From Verrucomicrobiota bacterium (GTDB lineage Bacteria > Verrucomicrobiota > Verrucomicrobiia > Opitutales > Opitutaceae), in the NCBI GenBank assembly GCA_014584295.1, contig JACTNC010000051.1, forward strand, positions 1 to 64,000: 64,000 nucleotides of DNA. Reading direction: 5' to 3'. Positions 27,368-36,131 of this stretch are shown one piece after another (positions within the stretch are counted from its first letter, which is position 1; the number at the start of each line of letters is the position of its first letter). Both the position numbers and the translations under genes were made by a program. Below the pieces are notes generated by a model, which saw only the letters and a program-made list of their open reading frames with translations, made no database searches and was not told where the DNA came from.

Positions 27368-28336
27368 ATGCATTTCCGTGCGCTCATTACCTTTGTAGCA
27401 TTGATCCTTCCGGGACTTGTGCGATGTCTTGCGGTCGAGCCTACTTCGGAGGAGGCGAAGCTCGTACTGGCTGCCTATTCGGGGCCTGTTTTCACCGGGG
27501 TGCTTTCAAATCCGGGATTGGATGAGGCCAGTGGCCTCGCGGTGTCACGTCGTGCGCAGAACCTGCTGTGGTCGCACAATGACAGCGATGCCGGACCTGT
27601 GTTGTATGCCATGGGTTTCGACGGAAGGCATCGCGGCAGTGTGCGCGTGCGCGGCGCGAGGAATGTGGATTGGGAGGCAGTGCGGTCGTTTACAATGGAC
27701 GGTCGAGCCTGGCTGTTGATCGGCGATGTCGGATTCAACGATGGCAAACGAACGCGCTTTTCCATCATCGTCGTGCCCGAACCGGATCCGACAAGCCTGT
27801 CGCCGGATCGTGAGACCACCGTCGACATCGCGTGGTCCTATACGTTTGAATATGCGGATCGCTTGGCTCGCGATTGTGAAAGCGTGACTGTGGATGTCGG
27901 GGAAGGTTTGATCTACCTGCTGGAAAAGCGTGTCTATCCCTGCGGCCTCTACACGCTTCCGCTTCGCCCTCAGGGCACTGCCGTGCAGCTTGCCGCCCTC
28001 GTCTGCACCGTCGAAACGCTGCCGCAGCCGGATTTGGAACTGGCGAGGACCAAGTCGGTGAAGGCGAGCTGGCGGGCGAATCCCACGGACATGGATTTTG
28101 CCGCGGACGGATCGGCAGCCGTGGTGGCGACCTATGCCAGCGCCTACTTGTTTCCCCGCAGGCCGGGGGAATCCTGGATGGATGCGCTGACCCGGCCACC
28201 GGAACGCCTTCCCTCCTTTCATCTGGAGAGCGCAGAAATCGAAGGCATCTGCTTTGCCGGGGATAACCGCACGATTTTCATGACAGGAGAGAAGCCGCCT
28301 TCACCTGTCCTGCGCTACGATCCCATGTCAAGGTGA
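27368..28336 (+). CDS. Secreted beta-propeller-like protein
   Basis: 322 residues with a Sec signal peptide (about 1-20, FRALITFVALILPGLVRCLA). The rest alternates strand-rich repeats such as EASGLAVSRRAQNLLWSHNDSDAGPVLY (residues about 51-78; split into EASGLAVSRRAQN and LLWSHNDSDAG), GARNVDWEAVRSFTMDGR, WLLIGDVGFNDGKR and CESVTVDVGEGLIYLLEKR. The DWEAV-type motif and GDVGDN-like turn resemble calcium-binding propellers related to phytase-like esterases; NDSDAG and DVGFND could bind calcium. No catalytic triad was identified. It is divergent from the DUF1501 gene across a 190-bp gap and about 290 bp before a TonB receptor. Confidence 0.65.
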   Translation: MHFRALITFVALILPGLVRCLAVEPTSEEAKLVLAAYSGPVFTGVLSNPGLDEASGLAVSRRAQNLLWSHNDSDAGPVLYAMGFDGRHRGSVRVRGARNVDWEAVRSFTMDGRAWLLIGDVGFNDGKRTRFSIIVVPEPDPTSLSPDRETTVDIAWSYTFEYADRLARDCESVTVDVGEGLIYLLEKRVYPCGLYTLPLRPQGTAVQLAALVCTVETLPQPDLELARTKSVKASWRANPTDMDFAADGSAAVVATYASAYLFPRRPGESWMDALTRPPERLPSFHLESAEIEGICFAGDNRTIFMTGEKPPSPVLRYDPMSR

Positions 28337-28626
28337 GCTCTACGCATGAAACCGCTTTCGGCTTGCGAAAATATGCTGCAGGCAGTGGTTCCAATGGCCA
28401 AATTCGGACGATCCGAATTAATATCTATCATTTTTCTTGGATCCTTCGCAGTGGTTTCTACGGTGGGGTTGCCACTTTGGGCCCTTGAACCCCCCAACCC
28501 CTTCATTTCTGTGCTTCTGAACAGACGGAATAGTGTCTCTTGGTGTCCTTGGATCTTCGTCTGGGGCCCGTTCCGATTCTGTCCCCCGGAAGCGTAGTGA
28601 TTTCCGATCTTTCCTCCAAACAAACC

Positions 28627-31600
28627 ATGAACGACCTCAAGAACACTACAAGAGTCGGACGTTGCACGAGCCTCCGCCTGTCGACGACCTTACTCCATGT
28701 TGCAATCTTCACGTTGCTGCTGACGTGCCTGCTCATGTCTCCCACTGCCGTCTGGGCCCAGGCTGGAACGGGCTCGATTGAAGGCCGGGTGCTCAACATC
28801 GGCAATGACCGTTACCTCAACAATGCCCGGATTGTCATTGAGGGGACTTCACGCGAGACATTCACGAATGAGTTTGGCGAGTACCGGTTCGACAATGTTC
28901 CCGCGGGGAATGTGCGCATTCGCGCGAACTACACAGGTCTCGATGCCGAGGCGACGGCGGTGAACGTTCCTGCCGGTGGCAGTGTGCGGCATGATTTCAA
29001 TCTCACGAGCCGGGCGCGCTATGGTGATGAAAAGGTGATCGCGCTGGATCAGTTCGTAGTCCAGAGCAACCGCGAATACGAGGGGAATGCGCTGGCGATC
29101 AATGAGCAGCGCTATGCTCCAAACATCAAGGTGGTGGTTGCCGCAGATGCCTTTGGCGATATTAGCGAGGGCAACCCCGGCGAATTTCTCAAGTACCTGC
29201 CCGGCATCACCGTCGACTACGTGGCGGCCGATGTGCGTACGGTGGCCGTTCGCGGGTTCCCCTCGAATTTCACCACGGTAAGTTGGGATGGCATGCGCCT
29301 GACGAGTTCGGCTTCCGGCTCGAACAACCGCATCTTCGAATTCGAACAGGTCTCGATCAACAACACTTCGCGCACGGAGGTCGTCAAGGTGCCGACACCC
29401 GACCTGCCTGCCGACTCTCTCGGTGGCAGCATCAATTTTGTTTCCAAGAACGCCTTTGAGCGTCCGAGGGCCCAATTCAATTTCCGCAGCTATCTCAATC
29501 TGAACAGCGAGAATCTGGACCTCAAGAAGACGGCCGGACCTGGCAACAAGAAGACCTTCAAGATCCTTCCGAACTTCGACTTCGATTATTCCGTGCCGAT
29601 TACCAAGAACTTCGGACTGGTCATCACGGGCCTGTCTTCGAACCAGCACGTCGAACAGCATCGCTGGCAGACAACCTGGAATTATGCCCAGGGTGGTGGA
29701 GGCTCATCGGGCGCGGGGACTGCGACGATCCCGGCGGCTACACCGGCGAATCCCTATCTCCAGCAGTGGCAGCTGCAGGACGGTCCCAAGACCACAAACC
29801 GTGCGTCAATAGGTATCAAGGCGGATTGGAAAATCACGCCGCGCCAGACCCTTTCGGTTGCGGTGCAGGACAACTACTACAAGGCGTTTTTCGGAAACCG
29901 GAACCTGAATTTCAACATGGGTACCCAGGGAAACTCCACTCCTTCGGGCGGCACGGCAATCCAGTGGGGTCCTGACTATGTGCAGAGCGCGCAGGGGCGT
30001 GGATCGGTCACTCAAGGGGGCTCGTTCCGCGACAAGCTTGGCAACACCGCGGCCTTCAACATCCGCTACAATTGGAACAGCGGTCCATGGAATCTCGATG
30101 CAGGCGCAAACGCGGTGGTGTCAAAAACCTGGTATCGTGCGTTGGCCCGTGATCACTTTTCCAACGTCGGAACCACGCTTGTAAACGTAAACGTTGTACG
30201 GGCCGAGCAGATCAGCTTTCCTTCGCTCAACTGGACGGCGCGCACCTCAACCGGAGCCGCCATTGATCCGTACACCCTCGACAACTTCCGGCTTAGAACC
30301 GCGACGAACGACCCCGTCGATGGCAAGGCAAACATGAAGTCGGCCTACGCGGATTTGCAGCGGCACTTTGATGATTGGTCGATTCCGCTGGGTGTAAAAG
30401 TTGGCGTCGCCGTGCGTGAAGAGGGACGGGACAACCGCCGAATCAACGAGACCTACACCTATCTTGGCGCGGATGGCATAGCCAATACCGCCGACGACGC
30501 AGCTGCCCCCTTTCTTGATGCGACGTATTCATCCTCTGAGGGGCCGGGCTTTGGGTATCCGAAAATCCAGTGGGTCGATCCCTACAAGTTGGCGGAACTG
30601 TATCGCTCCAATCCGAATCAATTCTCGTTGAATACCGTCACGGCGGAAACCAACCGCATCAACAATTCCGAGAAAATCGACGAGCGCATCACCTCCGCCT
30701 ATGTGCAGTTCGATGCGAAGCTGATGGACAATCGCCTGCGCCTGGTAGGCGGTGTGCGCTTTGAAAAGACCGAGGACAAGGGGGAAGGCGTCCTCTCCAA
30801 TCCCGATGCCGTCTGGCAGCGCGATGCCAGCGGAAATTACGTGGATGGCAATCTCACCACTCCCGGAATCCAGCGGGTCCGTCGCGCGGATGCAGGTGCA
30901 GCGGGATCGATGGAAGAACTGCGGCTGGTCAGGCAGGAACGTGCCTACAAGGCCAGACGTCAGTACGATGGCTACTATCCCAGCCTCCACATCACATACG
31001 ACGTTACCCAACGGTTTCTTGTTCGTTTTGCCTATGCCAAGACGATAGGGCGCCCGGACTATGCCAACATCATTCCGAGAACGGATATCAATGAGGACGA
31101 CGCTGACCCGGAGGCGGCGGGTCTGATCACCCTCCGGAACACCGCGCTCCGCCCCTGGGAGGCCGACAACTGGGATCTTTCGCTTGAGTATTACGGTAGC
31201 AAAGGGACGGTGTATTCTTTGGGCGGATTTATTAAGGACATCACCGATTTCTGGACTGCCACTGCAGGAGGTGCGATTCTCACGCCTGAAATGGCGAGTG
31301 AACTGGGATTGGAAGACCGCTATATCGGATGGGGTGTGAGCACGCTCACGAACAGCGGTAGCGCCAAGATCTCCGGAACCGAATTCAACCTGATCCAACC
31401 CCTCAGCTTTCTCCCCGGCATCGGCAAACATTTCACCATCAAAGCCAACGGCACGCTCCTCCACCTCACTGGTGAAAATACGCCCGATTTCCGCGCGTTC
31501 ATCTCGAAAGCGGGCAATTTCAGCGTCAGCTTCAACAAGAGTCCTTGGGTCTTCAATGTGAACTTCAACTATCGGGGTCGCCAGAAAGGAACGTCGATCA

Positions 31601-31863
31601 CTGCACCCGCCGCCCAAATTGGTGCGCAGTACGGGGGCGCAGCAGGTGGCTTCTTTGATTACTATCAGCCTCGCTATAACATCGATCTCAGCGGCGAGTA
31701 CAAATTCAGCAAGAAATTCAGCATCTTCGCCAGCGCGCGCAACATCCTCAACAAGGAGCAGGTGATCCAGCGCTACAGTGAAGTCTCGGCGCCCTACGCT
31801 CGCAACTATCGCCTGGAGGAGTTCGGTGTGAACTACAGCATCGGTGTCAAAGGCCGCTTCTGA
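28627..31863 (+). CDS. TonB-dependent receptor with carboxypeptidase-regulatory domain
   Basis: 1078 residues from the ATG at 28627; a longer frame to 28540 is less likely. The signal peptide is at about 15-45 (LHVAIFTLLLTCLLM to AVWAQA). A carboxypeptidase-D regulatory-like domain (GSIEGRVLN, EFGEYRFDNVPAGNV) precedes the plug, which contains EFLKYLPGITVDYVAADVR, AVRGFPSN and VVKVPTPDLPADSLGGSINF. The remainder is a large barrel that closes with EEFGVNYSIGVKGRF, again ending in Phe. No SusD gene follows. The next genes are a polygalacturonase, a uronate-type MFS carrier and a pectate lyase, so pectin oligosaccharides are the likely ligand. A strong hairpin ends the transcript. Confidence 0.93.
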   Translation: MNDLKNTTRVGRCTSLRLSTTLLHVAIFTLLLTCLLMSPTAVWAQAGTGSIEGRVLNIGNDRYLNNARIVIEGTSRETFTNEFGEYRFDNVPAGNVRIRANYTGLDAEATAVNVPAGGSVRHDFNLTSRARYGDEKVIALDQFVVQSNREYEGNALAINEQRYAPNIKVVVAADAFGDISEGNPGEFLKYLPGITVDYVAADVRTVAVRGFPSNFTTVSWDGMRLTSSASGSNNRIFEFEQVSINNTSRTEVVKVPTPDLPADSLGGSINFVSKNAFERPRAQFNFRSYLNLNSENLDLKKTAGPGNKKTFKILPNFDFDYSVPITKNFGLVITGLSSNQHVEQHRWQTTWNYAQGGGGSSGAGTATIPAATPANPYLQQWQLQDGPKTTNRASIGIKADWKITPRQTLSVAVQDNYYKAFFGNRNLNFNMGTQGNSTPSGGTAIQWGPDYVQSAQGRGSVTQGGSFRDKLGNTAAFNIRYNWNSGPWNLDAGANAVVSKTWYRALARDHFSNVGTTLVNVNVVRAEQISFPSLNWTARTSTGAAIDPYTLDNFRLRTATNDPVDGKANMKSAYADLQRHFDDWSIPLGVKVGVAVREEGRDNRRINETYTYLGADGIANTADDAAAPFLDATYSSSEGPGFGYPKIQWVDPYKLAELYRSNPNQFSLNTVTAETNRINNSEKIDERITSAYVQFDAKLMDNRLRLVGGVRFEKTEDKGEGVLSNPDAVWQRDASGNYVDGNLTTPGIQRVRRADAGAAGSMEELRLVRQERAYKARRQYDGYYPSLHITYDVTQRFLVRFAYAKTIGRPDYANIIPRTDINEDDADPEAAGLITLRNTALRPWEADNWDLSLEYYGSKGTVYSLGGFIKDITDFWTATAGGAILTPEMASELGLEDRYIGWGVSTLTNSGSAKISGTEFNLIQPLSFLPGIGKHFTIKANGTLLHLTGENTPDFRAFISKAGNFSVSFNKSPWVFNVNFNYRGRQKGTSITAPAAQIGAQYGGAAGGFFDYYQPRYNIDLSGEYKFSKKFSIFASARNILNKEQVIQRYSEVSAPYARNYRLEEFGVNYSIGVKGRF

Positions 31864-31879
31864 TTGCATTCGTAATGCG

Positions 31880-31905
31880 GCAGGGCACGCATCGCCGTGC
31901 CCTGC
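31880..31905 (+). terminator. Hairpin after the TonB receptor gene
   Basis: GCAGGGCACG (31880-31889) and CGTGCCCTGC (31896-31905) form a perfect 10-bp stem with a 6-nt loop, 17 bp after the stop codon. There is no T run, so the hairpin may terminate imperfectly or protect the mRNA end. Confidence 0.6.
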
Positions 31906-31917
31906 GTGAGTTCGAAA

Positions 31918-31978
31918 TGTAGCGGGAGTTTCCAGCTCCCGTCTCCGATCTCCGCAAACCTGGAAGGTCCGCGCCACG
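31918..31978. repeat. REP-like inverted doublet, copy 2
   Basis: The first unit (31918-31941) starts TGTAGCGGG and has the palindromic core CGGGAG...CTCCCG. A decayed inverted unit (ACCTGGAAGGTCC then GCGCCACG) ends at 31978. The spacing is shorter than in the copy at 13726-13824, but unit order and orientation are the same. It sits between the TonB receptor and the polygalacturonase gene. Confidence 0.7.
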
Positions 31979-32036
31979 TTGGAACCTGGAGGAGTTCGTT
32001 TTCAAACCTTGAAGGATGCGCATAGAAAGCCGTTTC

Positions 32037-33443
32037 ATGACCAAGCGATTTGCCCTCTCCCTCCTGATCATTGCGGCGACTGCGTCTTCGCTCCGCATGG
32101 CAGCTCAACCCGCTGCTCGTGGGTGGGCGGACTACGGGCGCATCGCCGATGCCATCGTCGCTCCCGGATTTCCGGACAGGGATTTTTCGATTGCCGCGTT
32201 TGGAGCGGATCCGCAGGCAGACGCCACGGTTGCCATCCAGAAGGCGATCGAGGCCTGTCACCATGCGGGAGGTGGGCGCGTGGTGATCCCCGCCGGTACC
32301 TGGAAAACCGGTGCACTTCGTCTGAAAAGCAACGTGAACCTGCATGTCTCCAAGGGTGCCACGCTTCTTTTCTCCTTCGACCTTTCGCAATACCACATCG
32401 TCTTCACGCGTTGGGAAGGCGTGGAATGCATGAACTTCTCGCCGTTCATCTACGCGTTCGAGCAGGAAAACATTGCCGTCACAGGCGAGGGTACCCTCGA
32501 TGGCGGCGCCACTCTGGAGACGTGGTGGGGCTGGAATCGCAAGGCCGGTCGGCAGCCGCCGCTGCAACGGGCGGCGCGCGACAAACTCATCGAGATGGGT
32601 GAGGCAAACGTACCTGTCGAGCAACGGGTCTTCGGCCCCGGGCATTATCTCCGGCCAAACTTCATCCAGCCGTATCGCTGCCGAAATGTCCTGATCGAGG
32701 GCGTGACGATCCTGCGGTCACCGATGTGGGAGGTTCACCCAGTGCTGTGCGAGAACGTGACCGTTCGCGGGCTGACAATCCGTTCACATGGTTCAAACAA
32801 TGATGGCTGTGACCCGGAATCCTGCAGGAACGTGCTCATCGAGAACTGTGTGTTCGACACGGGTGACGACTGCATCGCGATCAAGTCGGGACGAAATGGC
32901 GACGGCCGCCGCGTGGCGGTGCCGACGGAAAATGTCATCGTACGGAATTGTGTGATGAAGGACGGACACGGTGGCGTCGTTCTCGGCAGCGAGTGCAGCG
33001 GCGGGATCCGCAATGTGTTTGTCGAGAACTGCGTAATGGACAGCCCGAATCTTGACCGCGCGCTTCGATTCAAGAACAACGCCGTGCGGGGTGGGGTGCT
33101 CGAGAATGTTTTCATGCGCAACGTGAAGATCGGCAGGGTCGCGGAGGCCGTGCTTACCGTTGATCTCCTCTATGAGGAGGGCGCCAAGGGGCCCTTCAAG
33201 CCCGTGGTGCGGAATGTCCATCTTGAGAAGGTCACCAGCACGCACAGCCCGCGTTTGATGTATATCCGCGGATTTGAGGGTGCAGTCATCGACGGCATCC
33301 ATATCCGTGATTCAACGTTCACTGGCATCACCGAATCGGAAGTTGTCGATCACGCCGACACTGTCACGCTGCATAATGTCACCATCCTGCCAGCAAAGCC
33401 GGTCAAGGGACTCAATTCCGTGCCGGCCCCCGCCACGCCATGA
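32037..33443 (+). CDS. Secreted polygalacturonase, glycoside hydrolase family 28
   Basis: 468 residues from the ATG at 32037; an ATG seven codons earlier is also open. The signal peptide is FALSLLIIAATASSLRMAAQ. The right-handed beta-helix hydrolase signatures of GH28 are all visible: SNNDGCDPESC (NTD-type site), DTGDDCIAIKSGR (the two catalytic Asp), DGHGGVVLGSE (GHG site) and RALRFKNN (RIK-type site). It hydrolyses alpha-1,4-galacturonosyl bonds in pectate, probably in the periplasm. The stop overlaps the next start by 4 nt (ATGA), coupling it to an MFS carrier. It heads a pectin operon that continues with a pectate lyase. Confidence 0.95.
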   Translation: MTKRFALSLLIIAATASSLRMAAQPAARGWADYGRIADAIVAPGFPDRDFSIAAFGADPQADATVAIQKAIEACHHAGGGRVVIPAGTWKTGALRLKSNVNLHVSKGATLLFSFDLSQYHIVFTRWEGVECMNFSPFIYAFEQENIAVTGEGTLDGGATLETWWGWNRKAGRQPPLQRAARDKLIEMGEANVPVEQRVFGPGHYLRPNFIQPYRCRNVLIEGVTILRSPMWEVHPVLCENVTVRGLTIRSHGSNNDGCDPESCRNVLIENCVFDTGDDCIAIKSGRNGDGRRVAVPTENVIVRNCVMKDGHGGVVLGSECSGGIRNVFVENCVMDSPNLDRALRFKNNAVRGGVLENVFMRNVKIGRVAEAVLTVDLLYEEGAKGPFKPVVRNVHLEKVTSTHSPRLMYIRGFEGAVIDGIHIRDSTFTGITESEVVDHADTVTLHNVTILPAKPVKGLNSVPAPATP

Positions 33444-34798
33444 GCTCCCCCGTGCCCGCCCCCACGCCTCCATTTCGATCGGCGCATGCGCGCTGGGTCA
33501 TTTGTGCGCTGCTCCTGTTTGCAGCGACGATCAATTATGTGGACCGGCAGGTCATCGGTATCCTCAAGCCGACGCTGAGCGAAGAATTCGGCTGGGGCGA
33601 TGAGCGCATCTATGCCGGCATCGTGTTCAGCTTCCAGCTCGCCTACGCGATTGGAATGCTGCTGGCGGGGCCGATCATTGACCGCATCGGGTTGCGACTG
33701 GGGTTTGCGATTGCGATCTTCATCTGGAGCGTGGCTGCGGTCGGTCACGCCTTTGCCCACAAGCTGCCGGACTTCACCCTGCCGGCGCTGATCATAGATC
33801 CGAAGCTAGGCCTTGCGTTTCTCACGCTCTCGGGTGCGGCCGCCGGATTTGCGCTGATGCGCTTCCTGTTGGGTCTCGGTGAAGCGGGAAACTTTCCCGC
33901 CGCGATCAAGACCGTGGCTGAATGGTTTCCAAAGCGGGAACGCGCACTTGCCACGGGAATCTTCAATTCCGGCACGAATGTCGGTGCATTGCTTTCACCG
34001 CTGCTGGTGCCGTGGATCACACGTCACTGGGGCTGGGAATGGGCATTCATATTCACGGGTGCCGCGGGTTTCCTCTGGCTTGTGTGGTGGTGGTGGTACT
34101 ATCGGAATCCTGACCAGCACCGCTCTGTCTCCACCGCGGAACTTGCCCACATCCACAGTGATGCCCCCGAAGCCGCTCAGACGAAGGTCGGATGGTTGCG
34201 ACTGCTCGGTTTTCGCCAGACTTGGGCCTTTGCCATCGGCAAGTTTCTGACGGACCCGATCTGGTGGCTCTACCTGTTCTGGATTCCGGATTTCCTCCAT
34301 CGCAACTACGGACTCGATCTAAAAACAATCGGCCTGCCGCTTGTGGTGATCTATCTTTTTGCGGATGTCGGCAGCGTGGGCGGAGGTTGGATTTCATCCC
34401 GCCTTCTGAAAAAGGGCTGGACCCCCAATGGCGCGCGGAAGCTCGCGATGCTTATCTGTGCGCTCTGCGTGGTGCCGATCATTTTTGCGACACGTGCGGC
34501 AAATCTCTGGGTATCGGTGCTACTTGTAGGGATTGCTGCCGCCGCCCATCAGGGCTGGTCGGCCAATATCTTTACACTGACCTCCGACATGTTTCCCAAG
34601 CGTGCGGTGGGATCGGTTGTCGGCATCGGTGGCATGTCGGGCGCGGTGGGAGGCATGGTGCTGGCGTTGATTGTGGGCGAGGTGCTTCAGCGAACCGGCA
34701 GCTACCGCATCCTGTGGTTCATGGCTGCCTCAGCCTATCTCGTTGCGCTGCTGGTCATCCATGTCCTCGTGCCAAAGCTTGCTCCCGCAAAAGTGTGA
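33440..34798 (+). CDS. MFS transporter of the anion:cation symporter (hexuronate) type
   Basis: 452 residues with 12 predicted membrane helices, for example VICALLLFAATINYVDRQVIG and FAIGKFLTDPIWWLYLFWIP. NYVDRQVIG in helix 1 and the DPIWWLYLFW segment in helix 7 are typical of the ACS family that includes the hexuronate carriers ExuT and GudP-like proteins. FLLGLGEAGNFPAAIKTVAEWFP is the ACS helix-4 signature (residues about 140-162). It would bring galacturonate or its oligomers released by the neighbouring lyase and hydrolase across the inner membrane. It is translationally coupled to the GH28 gene and is 13 bp before the pectate lyase start. Confidence 0.88.
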   Translation: MSSPVPAPTPPFRSAHARWVICALLLFAATINYVDRQVIGILKPTLSEEFGWGDERIYAGIVFSFQLAYAIGMLLAGPIIDRIGLRLGFAIAIFIWSVAAVGHAFAHKLPDFTLPALIIDPKLGLAFLTLSGAAAGFALMRFLLGLGEAGNFPAAIKTVAEWFPKRERALATGIFNSGTNVGALLSPLLVPWITRHWGWEWAFIFTGAAGFLWLVWWWWYYRNPDQHRSVSTAELAHIHSDAPEAAQTKVGWLRLLGFRQTWAFAIGKFLTDPIWWLYLFWIPDFLHRNYGLDLKTIGLPLVVIYLFADVGSVGGGWISSRLLKKGWTPNGARKLAMLICALCVVPIIFATRAANLWVSVLLVGIAAAAHQGWSANIFTLTSDMFPKRAVGSVVGIGGMSGAVGGMVLALIVGEVLQRTGSYRILWFMAASAYLVALLVIHVLVPKLAPAKV

Positions 34799-34811
34799 CC
34801 GGCCAACTTCC

Positions 34812-35906
34812 ATGAAGAAAACGTGGCATCGCGGCGTCGCGTTTTTTCTGGTCAGTCTGGGATCCTTGGTTGGTGTGAGCTCCGGATGTGCGGCGGTGAC
34901 ATGGAAACAGGTGCTACACCAGCCGAAACCATGGTATGCGACCCAGGCTGCGGTTTCCGTTGGCGAGGCGGTGCTCACGTATCAGACGCCCTCCGGAGGC
35001 TGGCCAAAGAACTGGGACATGACCCAGCCGCTTTCTGACGCGTTTCGCGCACTCAAGGAATCCGAACGGGCGCCGACCATCGACAATGGTGGGACCACGA
35101 CGCCCATCCGGTTGCTTGCGCGGATCTGCTCCGCCCAACCGAAACTGACCTCCTTTCGCGAGGCTGCCACCAGGGGCATCGACTACCTGCTGGAGTCACA
35201 GTATGATTCCGGAGGCTGGCCGCAATTTTTCCCCCTGCGTAAAGGCTACTATTCCCACATCACCTTCAACGACGATGCCATGGTGCACGTCCTCGAGCTT
35301 CTGCGCGATGTCGCCAATGGTGGGAACGATTTTGCCTGGGTGGATGTGAAACGGCGCGAGCACGCGCGCGAGGCGGTTGGGAGGGGCGTTGCCTGCATCC
35401 TGCGGTGTCAGGTCGTGATCAAGGGCGTGAAGACCGCCTGGTGCGCGCAGCATGACGAAAACACATTTGCCCCCGCGGCGGCGCGGGCATTCGAGCCCGC
35501 CAGCCTCGCGAGCACGGAAAGTGTAGGCATCCTGCGGTTCCTGATGCAGCAGCCGATGCCATCACCCGCAGTCGTCGCCGCCATTGAGGCGGGTATCGCT
35601 TGGTTGGAAAAGGTGAAGCTTACCGGAATCCGCTGGGATCGGTTAAAGGCACCGAAGCTGCCGGGAGGAATCGATGCCGTTGTTGTCCCGGATGCCGCAG
35701 CGCCGGCGCTCTGGGCGCGATTTTATGATCTGGATTCAAGTCGCCCTATCTTCATCGGTCGCGACGGAGTCATTCACTTCAACGTGGCGGAAATCGAACA
35801 CGAGCGCCGCATCGGCTATGCCTGGTACGTGAGCACGCCGCGAAAATTGCTGGAGACCGATCTTCCGGCGTGGCGGAAAGAACAGGGACAGCCTGGCCGT
35901 CCTTGA
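34812..35906 (+). CDS. Secreted pectate lyase, polysaccharide lyase family 10
   Basis: 364 residues from the ATG at 34812; the open frame runs back into the MFS gene but those codons are its shadow. The N-terminus is a signal peptide with a possible lipobox (VSSGC near residue 22). PL10 blocks are clear: PSGGWPKNWDM, ATIDNGGTTTPIR-like TIDNGGTTTPIRLLARI, GGWPQFFPLRKGYY, HITFNDDAMVHVL, WCAQHDENTFAPAAARAFE and a C-terminal DLDSSRPIFIGRDGVI with RRIGYAWYVSTPRK. It cleaves pectate by beta-elimination, giving unsaturated uronides. It is the third gene of the GH28-MFS-PL10 cluster, 13 bp behind the carrier. Confidence 0.93.
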   Translation: MKKTWHRGVAFFLVSLGSLVGVSSGCAAVTWKQVLHQPKPWYATQAAVSVGEAVLTYQTPSGGWPKNWDMTQPLSDAFRALKESERAPTIDNGGTTTPIRLLARICSAQPKLTSFREAATRGIDYLLESQYDSGGWPQFFPLRKGYYSHITFNDDAMVHVLELLRDVANGGNDFAWVDVKRREHAREAVGRGVACILRCQVVIKGVKTAWCAQHDENTFAPAAARAFEPASLASTESVGILRFLMQQPMPSPAVVAAIEAGIAWLEKVKLTGIRWDRLKAPKLPGGIDAVVVPDAAAPALWARFYDLDSSRPIFIGRDGVIHFNVAEIEHERRIGYAWYVSTPRKLLETDLPAWRKEQGQPGRP

Positions 35907-36131
35907 GCCACGATCCCACGGGGCGCGAGCTGCGGCAACGAATCGGCCGCGACTGCGTGGCAGGAGTTGGCGGGCAGTGTTTGTACCCCGAGTCATTGGG
36001 AGTCATGAGCCGCGACTTGCAGCGCTCGTGATGCCAAGGTTTACTGACACCTGCGATTCGAAGCGTGCTGTGGCTTCCGTTGTTTGCCGAAACCATACAG
36101 CCGTACATTGTTCGAAAAGGAGAAATCTAAG

